From Yponomeuta sedellus (Eukaryota > Arthropoda > Insecta > Lepidoptera > Yponomeutidae): a DNA stretch of 64,000 nucleotides. A program made the position numbers and the translations under genes. The notes under the pieces are model-generated. The model saw nothing but the letters and a program-made list of their open reading frames with translations, did no database searches and was not told the DNA's origin. The DNA is taken from positions 3,224,001 through 3,288,000 of the forward strand of contig OW203724.1 of assembly GCA_934045075.1 (NCBI GenBank), read 5' to 3'. Positions 55,614 through 64,000 of this stretch are shown here, in pieces; positions within the stretch are counted from its first letter, which is position 1; the number at the start of each line of letters is the position of its first letter.

Positions 55614-55760
55614 TTGTTGTAAAGGTATCACGTCTGACTACCAGCCGGAGGCCGTGAGTTCGATTCCCTCTGGGGTCCGCCGTACATTGTACACAAAGCC
55701 ACAGTCTGGGTGTATCCATGGGATTGTGTTATGTATAAGTTATGGTTAGTTGTTAAATCG
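55614..55760 (+). mobile_element. tRNA-derived SINE (family E), copy 2
   Basis: GAGTTCGATTCCCTC box B, TCCGCCGTACATTGTACACA and CACAGTCTGGGTGTATCCAT. Confidence 0.7.
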
Positions 55761-56195
55761 TCTAAAATATTTAAACCGACCTTTATAAGGTCGGTAAACA
55801 ATAAAAGTAGGGAACCCGTGGTTTTATAAAGCATTGCTATCTTTAAGTGGCTTCGTAGCATGATTGAACAACCGACAACAATACCGGGAAGCATCACAAA
55901 TTGCGGCTTTGCAAACAATAGAAGTTATGCCTGTCAGCTCACAAAGTTTTAATAGCAATCGTTGATCTTTTATGTCTACAGCTCAACCCACAAGTTTGCA
56001 ATGTAGAAAACCTGTACTAATCCGGACATATCTCGTGATATTCTGGTACTATGATGTTCGGGTGCTTTTCGTGTGAAATGTCACAGCATTATTTTTCCTG
56101 CTTTTGTAAGAAAAGTAAGTAATACGTTGGCAATTTGTGTTGTATAAAATTCATCAATCATGTAAGTAACAATTTTAGTGATTATATTATTTTTG
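55761..56195. other. No gene seen
   Basis: Short overlapping frames only. Confidence 0.5.
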
Positions 56196-56305
56196 TTGCA
56201 GTAACCCGTACTGAGGACAATTTTAACAACCAATTTAAAGGCTAAAAATTCCGCCCATGCCGGGACTCAAACTCGCGACCTCTGGCTAACCGTTTAATAT
56301 AATAA
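56196..56305 (-). mobile_element. Family A tRNA-like SINE, old fragment
   Basis: TAACCCGTACTGAGGACAAT, AACCAATTTAAAGGCTAAAA and GCCGGGACTCAAACTCGCGA; stops after CTAACCGT. Confidence 0.7.
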
Positions 56306-56487
56306 CTATGTATGAGTATCGCGAATCTTTAAGAAATACTAATATTGTGCCGCCCGCAAATAGCTAACACGTTGTAGCGGGCATACACCTTTAATTGTCC
56401 TCTGAGGACAAACTAGACTGGCCCATTTGTGATATGAACTTAACAGAAGGTCCGTAACTTAACAGTTAAGTAACAAGGAATTATTTA

Positions 56488-56551
56488 ACCTCGCCTGGAG
56501 CTAAAGTACTGTATACACCGGTATATACAGTACTTTAACTCCAGGTGAGGT
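56488..56551. repeat. 28-bp inverted repeat, 8-bp loop
   Basis: Arms 56488-56515 and 56524-56551 differ at two positions; core CTAAAGTACTGTATA / TATACAGTACTTTAA. Confidence 0.9.
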
Positions 56552-56660
56552 CCAAAGATAGGAAATTACAATACTAAAAAAATCCTTTGTTAAAAAAAAA
56601 AAGAACTACATTGCCACACCCGACAATTGATGCTACCAAAACTCGAAAAAGTAACAACCT

Positions 56661-56706
56661 GTACTTTTATGGCATCAATCCCGATAGACTGATGCCATAA
56701 AAGTAC
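56661..56706. repeat. 17-bp perfect inverted repeat, 12-bp loop
   Basis: GTACTTTTATGGCATCA (56661-56677) and TGATGCCATAAAAGTAC (56690-56706). Confidence 0.92.
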
Positions 56707-56974
56707 AAAGTTTAGTAGACCGTAAGGATAAAATGTTTTCAATAAACAAAGAAACTTTGTGTAAAGTTTATTTTCTCCAGTATTCTCCAGTATTAGTTTC
56801 TTTTCAGATTAGGTTCAAAAACTCTGACCCGCATGCATAAAGTTGTTAATCTTCTTATTTTTAGCACATTTAGAGGTTATTAAAAAGGCTCTATCACTGC
56901 TCGCTACTTGAAGGTTGTTGTCGGCACAATGAACCTTGGCGATTACATGTGCTAGCGGCGGCGGCGGCGGCTAG

Positions 56975-57240
56975 GGGCGGTGGTAGCGGAGCGGTGTAGA
57001 ACGCCGGCCTTTCAATCGGGAGGTCGTGGGTTCAAACCCCGGCATGTACCAATGACTTTGTTTTCTAAGTAATGTACATTTGTGAAATTATAGTAGCAAT
57101 ACCACTCGCCGACGGTGAAGGAAAACATCGTAAGGAAACCCTAGTGTCTGAATTGTTAACGTACCTCAGCGCTTGCTACGTACAATGGCCCAACTATGAG
57201 GCTAAGTGCGGAAATCTCCGGTCTAACTAACTAACTAACT
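56975..57240 (+). mobile_element. Family B SINE with complete head
   Basis: GGGGCGGTGGTAGCGGAGCG (box A region), GTGGGTTCAAACCCCGGCAT (box B region), TAGTAGCAATACCACTCGCC and GGAAAACATCGTAAGGAAAC. The 3' end is replaced by CTCAGCGCTTGCTACG and an (ACTA)n run. Confidence 0.85.
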
Positions 57241-57509
57241 ACATGTGCTTAGGTACGTCACAATCCAAGTCACTGCATAAAAAAAATTATCTAACTGATA
57301 AGTAAGTATGAGGGGGAGGAAGACGTATTGCCTGCCCCTAATTCCAGGAAAGGGTAGTGCGTTCCACTTTTTATGCTAAGTAATATTAATACCTAACAAC
57401 ATATAGAATATAATTTAATATAATCACTTGCATGTATTGTGTTCATCGGCATTGAATGTTGTTTATTCCACACCAGGAAAAAAACCAACATAAAATAATT
57501 ATAAAGATA

Positions 57510-57610
57510 CAGTACAATTGGCGGCCTTATTGCTTAGAGCAATTTCTCCCGGACAGCCTACGATGGAGAGTTGCTGAAGAAGAAGCGAACCCAACTACCG
57601 GTTGTGCAAA
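57510..57610 (-). mobile_element. LINE 3' UTR fragment (GCCGCCAATTGTACT type), minus
   Basis: GTACAATTGGCGGCCTTATT and AGAGCAATTTCTCCCGGACA mirror the 3' UTR near 39890-39950. Confidence 0.65.
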
Positions 57611-57654
57611 TATGAATATTGATATACATACTTATACTTATACAAATGTCGTCG

Positions 57655-57962
57655 TTATCAACCCTTGTATGTCCCCACTGCTGGGGCACGGGTCTTTTCC
57701 TGCCTCGCAGGAAGGTTAGGCCATACTCCACCACGGGGGCCAAGTCCGGGTTGGTGGAGGATTGTAAGACAGTGGCGGGCCTTACTGTCAGAAGTTATCA
57801 AGCCGCCCATAAGGGCTTAAAAACTTCTGACAGTAAGACCAGCCACTGGTCTTAATTACAAGCCTCCGCCAATCCGGACTTGGCCCCCGTGGTGGAGTAT
57901 AGCCTATTTCTTCCTCTGGGCAGAGACCCGTGCCCTTCGGTGGGAAAATAATGGGTTGCTGA
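57655..57962. mobile_element. 5S-derived SINE (family C), snap-back dimer of the 3' half
   Basis: 57655-57813 runs antisense from the 3' end (TTATCAACCCTTGTATGTCC) to CCGCCCATAAGG. From about 57818 the sequence turns back in sense (AACTTCTGACAGTAAGACCA ... GACTTGGCCCCCGTGG ... GAGACCCGTGCCC) and ends GGGTTGCTGATGATG. The returning arm is more diverged and its tail has the RTE-like GATGATG. Confidence 0.88.
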
Positions 57963-58062
57963 TGATGAATAAGGAATATTCTTATCTCATCTTGTCAGAA
58001 AACATAACCAGAGTGGTGTTGCGCCAGGCCTGCACCCTGCGCCTGAGCAACGCGCGGCGCTT

Positions 58063-58170
58063 GCGTATTAAATCTATCGTCGAGTTAGCACCTATAACAC
58101 AAGTCATTTAGTTGTACTTAGTATACGGCTAAGGAGATCTGTGTAATATGTCCATGAACATTTATTTATT
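58063..58170 (+). mobile_element. Family D SINE, 3' fragment
   Basis: GTATTAAATCTATCGTCGAG, CAAGTCATTTAGTTGTACTT and ACATTTATTTATTATTATCG. Confidence 0.8.
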
Positions 58171-58286
58171 ATTATCGCGTAAAAGCCAAAATCACCTCTA
58201 TTGCTTGTTTTATTATAAAGCTTTTATTGAGAGATTTTTGGGACTTACTTCAGAAAAGGCGGCGAAGTTGCGGCGTTAACTAAACC

Positions 58287-58581
58287 TGTCACAATTATTT
58301 AAAAACCTATTTAAAGGCTAAAAATTTCACCCATGCCGGGATTCGAACCCGCAACCTCTGGCTATCCGTGCCAGCGCTCTACCAATTGAGCCAATGGGCG
58401 ACTCACGGCATCAGTGAAATTTCGAACCTCTTTACACTATTCTCTGTATTACGTACAGGCAGCGACATCTGACTTAAGCAAATTGCATTACTTACAGCCC
58501 CGACTAACTACTTTGCAGTTACGTTTAACATCGGAACGATATCACTGTACCCACATGATTATACTATTTTTGTCACAATTA
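58287..58581 (-). mobile_element. Family A tRNA-like SINE, simple monomer with 11-bp duplication
   Basis: TGTCACAATTA at 58287-58297 and 58571-58581 flanks 273 bp that run from TTTAAAAACCTATTTAAAGG to GATTATACTATTTTT. The only clean non-inverted copy; it defines the monomer. The tRNA-like head folds into acceptor, D and anticodon arms, but the T stem has a mismatch and position 33 is C, so it is not a functional tRNA. Confidence 0.93.
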
Positions 58582-58612
58582 GCTATAAGCTAGAAACAGA
58601 GCATTTAAATCC

Positions 58613-58804
58613 TACTATATTTATAATAATATAATATTATAAACGCGTTTGCAAGTATGGATGCATGTTTGTTACTCTTTCACGTCAAAACTACTCAATT
58701 TTAATAAAACTTTCCAGTAATATAGCTTATGTAGTAATAACATAAAGGCTACAATTTATAAAGATATTGTGTGAATGGTCCAAAATATGACGATAAGTGC
58801 CATA
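58613..58804 (+). mobile_element. Helitron-like element, type 2, 5' part
   Basis: ATAATATTATAAACGCGTTT, TTACTCTTTCACGTCAAAAC and AAGGCTACAATTTATAAAGA. It breaks off exactly where the RTE 5' fragment begins. Confidence 0.7.
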
Positions 58805-58995
58805 GCGCAAGGTTGTGCCATCATTGGGGGTAATGCCCATAATCCCCACGCTGGGCATGCGGGTTGGGGATCGCAGTTTGGTGGAATTGTACTGCAGGGG
58901 GCGCTGCTGCCCACCCCCCGGTTTGTGTCCCTTAGTCGCTTTTTACAACACCCGCGGGAAGAATTTGGGTTGGTGCTATTCTCTAGGCCGACACC
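58805..58995 (-). pseudogene. RTE LINE, isolated 5' end
   Basis: Minus-strand match to 50990-51170 of the RTE element: GGTGTCGGCCTAGAGAATAG, the GTAAAAAGCGACTAAGGGAC region and codons PQPACPAWGLWALPP. LINE fragments are normally 3' ends; a lone 5' end abutting a Helitron-like element is unusual. Confidence 0.82.
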
Positions 58996-59344
58996 ACACA
59001 GCATCTGTTTCTGTTGTACCTACCACGTGCTTCTGTTACTAGAGCAACTAGCAGCTTGGCAGCAGGAAGCCATTAGTAATAAACAATCACAATAAAGCTG
59101 TAGCAAAACAGTGACATAGAGAATAAGGCAAGCCATTAGCCGAGGCGCGCTGCGCGACGATTACCACCATGGGACTAAGTGTAGGCAACGAGACGACCTG
59201 TGCAGATCATACTGCAAGCTTGTTGGCTTTGTGAATCAACGACATATTTTTTGGGTTCCGCTTATAGTTTTGAAAAGAGTAAATGTGGAGTTTTTTTGTT
59301 AGTTTGTTCTCCACATAATCTATTAATTGTAAAATTAACAGCTT

Positions 59345-59560
59345 TTGACGACCTCTGTGGCGTAGCGGTGACGCGTCTGCCTACCATGCAAGAGGTCCCG
59401 GTTTCGAATCCCGGCTGGGGAGAAAGAAAAAAAAAGCCTAGGTCTTGGACGTTTAAATGTTTGCAATGTCGTTGTATCTGGTTCCCACGACACAGTGTAT
59501 CCTAGTGTGGGGCCAGAAGCAATGTATGTGCTTGTATGTAGATGTTATGTTCTGTTAATG
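59345..59560 (+). mobile_element. tRNA-derived SINE (family F)
   Basis: CTGTGGCGTAGCGGTGACGC (box A), GGTTTCGAATCCCGGC (box B), then CTAGGTCTTGGACGTTTAAA and GTGGGGCCAGAAGCAATGTA. Single copy in the window. Confidence 0.75.
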
Positions 59561-59924
59561 ATGTTAAAAAGAAAATTATCACGGCCAGTAAGGCTTTTCA
59601 AGTAGCTTTTCTAGTAAGGGAAGGTTTCGTATAAATTCCGTTGAAAACGAATTTGGTGAAATTGCTTTTAGGCGCTGATTAATGAAAGTCTTGGTTGCAC
59701 GTTGATGACCTATATTTTATTGCTTTTGGAGCACACTGCACACTATTAACACCAATATTCAAATTTAATTTACGGAGCGGCCGAGAAACGTTGTTGCTGC
59801 TTTCAAAACTAGTTGTGAAAGGAAAGAGACAGATAAAACGAAAGGTTTAGATACGATTCTAAACATAAGGGTCGTTTATAAATATAAGTAAAATTAAATC
59901 CTAATATCAATCAATCAATAATGG

Positions 59925-60110
59925 TTGAGACTGCATGATGAAGGCTGATCTCTGCGTGATCCTCGTGAACGAGTGCTGTTTGTGTGGCTGGCCGAAGCAC
60001 TTGTTGTTTTCCCGACCTACGAAAAAGAATTATTTATGCTTTGGCTTTTAAAGTTATTAATGGCAATCATGTTTTTTTGGCTGGCAACTCCAAACCGAAC
60101 AGCTGCTTTC
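59925..60110 (+). repeat. Segment repeated at 61745-61935, copy 1
   Basis: ATGGTTGAGACTGCATGATG, CTCGTGAACGAGTGCTGTTT and TTAATGGCAATCATG recur in the same order about 1.8 kb downstream. Probably the same LINE UTR. Confidence 0.75.
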
Positions 60111-60449
60111 AAAAGCGGCTCAGTATATTTTGTTTAAATAACTAGTGTTATTAGTGTATTTAGAGTAAATTTAAACGTAAATTCATTAAACAATACACAG
60201 TAGTGACGTGCAAATAAAAATTACTGGTGAAAAATCAAACAAATTACAAATTATTGTGCTGTAAAATTGCAACGGGCGGCGGAACTGTCCAAGGGTTCAA
60301 TTTGCGACGACTTAACAGGGGAAGTATTGTTTTAATCCTCTAATTTACGTCTCATACTACAGTTTTCCTACATAAATAAGTTGTACTTAACCTCATGTAA
60401 ATGAGATACGTCCCATAGAAACATTCCGGCTCAGTTCTGGTTCTCTTTA

Positions 60450-61160
60450 CTTGACGAAAAGTGGAAGCAAAGTTAAGACAAAACAACTAGCCACAGTCAA
60501 CATAACACTCTCACTTAACATCTTTAACGTACAATCAACTCGTTATCAGCCAAAAACATCCTACATGGTCAGACACTGACACCAATGCCCGGTTATTTTC
60601 CAGATGACACCAGTATGTTTACCCGAAGCTAGGTGACTATGTGAGACATGGAGCTGAAACTAAAAGCCACACTGCTTCAGCGTAAAGAACAAAGAGTTGT
60701 GCGACACACTTCTATAAGAACGAGAGGAAAGTGAAGATGAGATTCATAAATAGAATGAAACCAACGCAGCGCTTAATGCAGAGCCCAGTGAATTGGACAT
60801 CCAATGCCAAGATCTAAGTGTCCAACGGGATGAGCTGCAACAGCAAGTCAACTCGTTCAACCAGTGCCATGATGTCCATAGTGTAGCAATGCAACGAATA
60901 CGCTCGCTTGAACACCCGCTTGCTGAGACGCATCATGAGCTTCAGCAAATCAGTGAACAAGAACAACAAAATGATAGCGCTAGAACCATGGCTTTGTATA
61001 GCGAAGTGATGAGTGATGCCGGAATACCAACAGTCGACCTAACCACAGCCAGCGATAAGTCCTGCGCTATGGGGAATAGCAGTAGTATGAAAATGAACAA
61101 CGTGAAAACCATAAAGAAGTATTTAAAAAAAAATACATTCAGAAGGTACAGAAACTAATA
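60450..61160 (+). pseudogene. Decayed coiled-coil ORF, probably LINE ORF1
   Basis: The 121-codon frame at 60793-61158 (LDIQCQDLSVQRDELQQQVN; ETHHELQQISEQEQQ) is heptad-rich. Earlier pieces in other frames (ESEDEIHK; NETNAALNAEPSE) extend it upstream through stops. It precedes an RT C-terminus and a LINE 3' UTR, so ORF1 is the best guess. No zinc finger or RRM was recognised. Confidence 0.4.
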
Positions 61161-61301
61161 AAACGAAATAGAAGAAGTAAACAAAGTGCACCAATTCTTC
61201 GTCAACAACTACAGTTAGAAACGAAAATGGCTGAATGCTAGAAAGAATTATTTACTAGTAATTTGGATCATGAGCTAGCCATGGCTGAACTGCAATAACA
61301 A

Positions 61302-61559
61302 GTGGAAGATGTGCAGTTTCAATTACTAGACATCACCTGCAAGTACTCGGCTATGCAAAACAAGGTTGCTTGTACTAAATCCCGATTAGCCAAGGTAGGC
61401 ACATCATTTGTAGGTTACTGCGTTCGTTTTTACAACAAAATTCCAGAACGTGTTCTATGCTTGTCTGAAAATAAATTTAAAACTTTCATTAAAAATTCGC
61501 TATGTAAAAAGGCATATTATAGAATAGACGACTATATAAACGATCCTAATCCGTGGTAG
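61302..61559 (+). pseudogene. LINE RT C-terminal fragment
   Basis: SFVGYCVRFYNKIPERVLCL, NKFKTFIKNSLCKKAYYRID and DYINDPNPW end the frame at TAG 61557-61559, the usual ORF2 C-terminus of jockey/CR1-type LINEs. The first 30 codons (EDVQFQLLDITCKYS) belong to the coiled-coil region, so the bulk of ORF2 is deleted between them. Confidence 0.7.
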
Positions 61560-62115
61560 TAAACCAATTCCACTGCGATTTTATTGTTAAGTATAAGTGT
61601 AACATATTTTATAATACAAGTGTGTACAGACGACGTGATTGCATATTAATAACTATATGATACCTTATATAACTGACAAAAACTTAACTGCAAGTTTGCT
61701 TAAGGTCATTCGAATGGTAGCGTGGTGTTCGGGTCATCTATCTCCCTCCAAAATGGTTGAGACTGATGATGGCTGAGCACTGCGTTATGCTCGTGAACGA
61801 GTGCTGTTCGTGTGTCTGGCCGCAGCACTTATGTTTTCCCCTATTATTGTGAGACATTTGACTAATGCTTTGGCATTTAGGGTTGTTAATGGCAATCATG
61901 AAATCTTATTAGGTTTACATATGGCAACTGATGTATTTGGTTTTAAGAGGATTTGAGAAAAGATGGTCAGAGTGGAGTTTTTTTTCCGCTGCCTTTTTCT
62001 CCACTACAATTACGGCCCGAAGGCGGCGGCTTACACTTTACATTGTACATTGACATTCAGCAAACAGAATGTAAATTCTTTACGTTGAAATAAAATTATT
62101 TGAATTTGAATTTGA
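61560..62115 (+). other. 3' UTR of that LINE, with repeated segment copy 2
   Basis: Includes 61745-61935, matching 59925-60110, and ends AATAAAATTATTTGAATTTG plus AATTTGAA, a poly-A signal and TTTGAA tail. Confidence 0.6.
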
Positions 62116-62640
62116 AAAACTCAGGACAATGACTGCATTTCGACTGTGAATGGGTTGATTTCACTTGGCAAAAGCAACCTGGAACGTGTTGAGTCCACCT
62201 TTATCTACGAACCGGAAGACTCAGAAGACAAACCAAGCTGGCTACACCTGCAGCCACCATATAATGTGCTTGAAGACCCAGCCCTCCACTGCTGAACTCG
62301 ATGCAGCCGCTGAACAATAACACAGGCAGTCAGAAGCCATGCTTGTCACCGCCGAGCAGCTTGCCCAACACACCAGCCCCTTTACCGCTGAATTGGGTAC
62401 AACAGCATTAAAGCGAGCCAAGCAGACAGCCTGCACGATCAAATGCGATAACTGAGACCAGTGCGCCATCGACTTGCAATGCAAAACTGGACAGACAACC
62501 CACAACCAGGCCAACTAGCAGTTCAACTCCAGCCAATGATGCCTCTTACAAGACAATGATATTCTCAGCTAAGATAGGTGTGGGTCTAGGAACCAGGCTG
62601 CAGTTCAATTTAAAACAGCATGTTGACTTAAATTGACTTA
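62116..62640. other. Unassigned coding-like debris
   Basis: GC-richer stretch with many short frames rich in Gln, Ala and Thr on the plus strand (LLTPPSSLPNTPAPLPLNW-type) broken by stops. It may be more ORF1 debris. No family recognised. Confidence 0.3.
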
Positions 62641-62644
62641 AAAA

Positions 62645-63859
62645 TAGATTACCTATTCAAAAAAATAAAACTCAAGATGCTTCTGTTCTCTATCGAGATT
62701 TCTTCAAGGCTCTTTCAGATAGTTTCGAAAAAGTTTTTAAATTAAAACAGATATCCTGCAAACAAAATAGATTACAATTTAGTGAATGGGCCACTGCTGG
62801 CATCCGAAAAAGTAGGGAGACATTTTATTCACTATACGAGAAAAAAAACATATACATACAACCCCAGTTTTATACAGTATTAAACTTTATTCAAAATTAT
62901 TTAAAGCCGTCTGCCACAAAGCAAAATGTGAGCATATAAAATCTTCTAATAAATCTAAAACATTTTGGGCTATTATAAATAAGGAAATTGGTAAATCCAA
63001 ATTCGAAGATCGCGAACCGCTACTTTAGACTTTTCTCCAGCTTTTGCTGAAAGTATTTAGAAAGACAATGTCCCCCCATGCGATCACGATTTTTCGTTTG
63101 ATATATTGTAGCACCAACCGTGATTAAATCGTTTAAAAAGCTTAAAAAAACTGAAGATTTGTGAGGTGTATCAGTAACAGTAGTTAGCTCAGTAATTGAT
63201 GTCCTAGCACCCCGTATAGACAGAATCTTTAACAAATGTTTGAATTCAAATTGCCCGAACAAATGAAAAATAGTAGGCTCGTTCCTTTATTTAAAAGTTG
63301 TAATAAGGAAGATCCCACAAATTTCAGGCCAGTTTCGGTTCTACCCGTTTGAGTAAAATATTCGAGAAGACAGTTCTAGGTCAACTACACATCAAATTCT
63401 CCATGGTCAGCAATTCGGCTTCACGCAAGGGCGCTCTACAACGGACGCCGGCGTCATGTTAGTTAAACATATATTTAGTGCATGGGAAGATCGCAATGAA
63501 GCATGTAGGCGTGTTCTGTGACTTTTCAAAGGCGTTTGATTATGTGAACCATAAAACGCTTGTCTTAAAATTAAAGCACTATGGTATAAATGGGAATAGC
63601 CTAAAAGTTATTAGATCATATTTAGAAGGAAGAGTTCAAAGAGCTGACGTTAAAAGAACGAAATCTTCAGGGTCACAGGTCAAGATAGGAGTGCCACAGA
63701 TCTATATTGGGGCTGAACTTTTCCTTGTATATGTAAATGATTTGCCGTTCATGGGTCGAAACATGTCAGAGATTGTATTATTTGCAGATGACACTTATTT
63801 TCAAAATTAAGAGACAAGAAAATTACCTTGACAATACTTAGTGATGCTCTCTCTCAGGT
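62645..63859 (+). pseudogene. Decayed LINE reverse transcriptase
   Basis: Pieces in order across frames: FSEWATAGIRKSRETFYSLY (linker), KSLKKTEDL and SSVIDVLAPRIDRIFNKCLN, DPTNFRPVSVLP, then a 110-codon open part (63478-63810) with CDFSKAFDYVNHKTLVLKLK, DVKRTKSSGSQVKIGVPQ, LFLVYVNDLP and the catalytic VLFADDT. The G-S of the usual PQGS motif is lost. Frameshifts near 62930, 63050, 63340 and 63508. The sequence ends abruptly at the hairpin. Confidence 0.78.
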
Positions 63860-63924
63860 TAAGTACCTGAGAGAGAGCATCACTAAGTATTGTCAAGGTA
63901 ATTTTCTTGTCTCTTAATTTTGAA
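63800..63924. repeat. Perfect 60-bp inverted repeat, 5-bp loop, at the end of the LINE
   Basis: Arms 63800-63859 and 63865-63924 match at all 60 positions. The left arm continues the RT coding sequence after FADDT; the right arm is its inverted copy. Beyond 63924 the sequence is unrelated to the LINE upstream. Confidence 0.96.
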
Positions 63925-64000
63925 CTGGTTCACGTCTAATAACTTATTGTTTGATTAAAAAAAGACAAAATAATTGCAGTAAAGTTATACTGGGAAATGA

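Overview
This is eukaryotic, AT-rich, repeat-saturated DNA. The repeat families point to a moth or butterfly (Lepidoptera): SINEs carrying the lepidopteran motif GGAAAACATCGTGAGGAAAC, Helitron-like elements ending in CTAGT, RTE and jockey-type LINEs, and a SINE whose 5S-like head resembles insect (Bombyx-type) 5S rRNA. I found no convincing host protein-coding gene, no functional tRNA or rRNA gene and nothing prokaryotic. Almost everything recognisable is a mobile element, a relic of one, or a simple repeat.

Layout. 1-1266: the gag/protease part of a Ty3/gypsy-like LTR retrotransposon on the minus strand, open and running off the left edge. 2.2-2.5 kb: a perfect hairpin beside a (CCGTT)n array. 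4.3-6.1 kb: a giant palindrome with 841-bp arms. 6.5-13.5 kb: SINEs, a LINE 3' fragment and MITEs. 13.5-18.7 kb: a jockey-superfamily LINE (minus) with two frameshifts in ORF2 and a 937-bp DNA transposon in its 5' end. 19-36 kb: dense SINEs, MITEs, Helitron-like relics and LINE 3' ends. 36.8-41.1 kb: PIF/Harbinger- and Tc1/mariner-type MITEs in two copies of an older repeat, which serve as each other's empty sites, plus a LINE RNase H relic. 41.8-43.3 kb: Helitron-like elements and a 13-bp minisatellite. 43.5-48.5 kb: SINEs. 49.0-49.9 kb: a 0.9-kb compound microsatellite seeded by a SINE tail. 51-54.1 kb: an apparently full-length RTE LINE broken only by one TGA codon. 54.3-59.6 kb: more MITEs and SINEs. 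59.9-63.9 kb: decayed jockey/CR1-like LINE sequence ending in a perfect 60-bp hairpin.

Four SINE families dominate. (A) A tRNA-like family that sits repeatedly as inverted dimers inside clean target-site duplications. (B) A tRNA-headed family of about 390 bp. (C) A family of about 360 bp whose head retains 5S rRNA internal-promoter sequence. (D) A tRNA-headed family with an (ATTT)n tail. Family C, a variant of B, and the RTE LINE share a CAGCAGTGG motif near the 3' end, which suggests RTE supplies their transposition machinery.

The most unusual signal is the abundance of snap-back (palindromic) structures: at least a dozen, from 13 to 841 bp per arm, in unrelated element families. Several lie between target-site duplications, so those were inserted already folded rather than formed later by rearrangement or assembly error.
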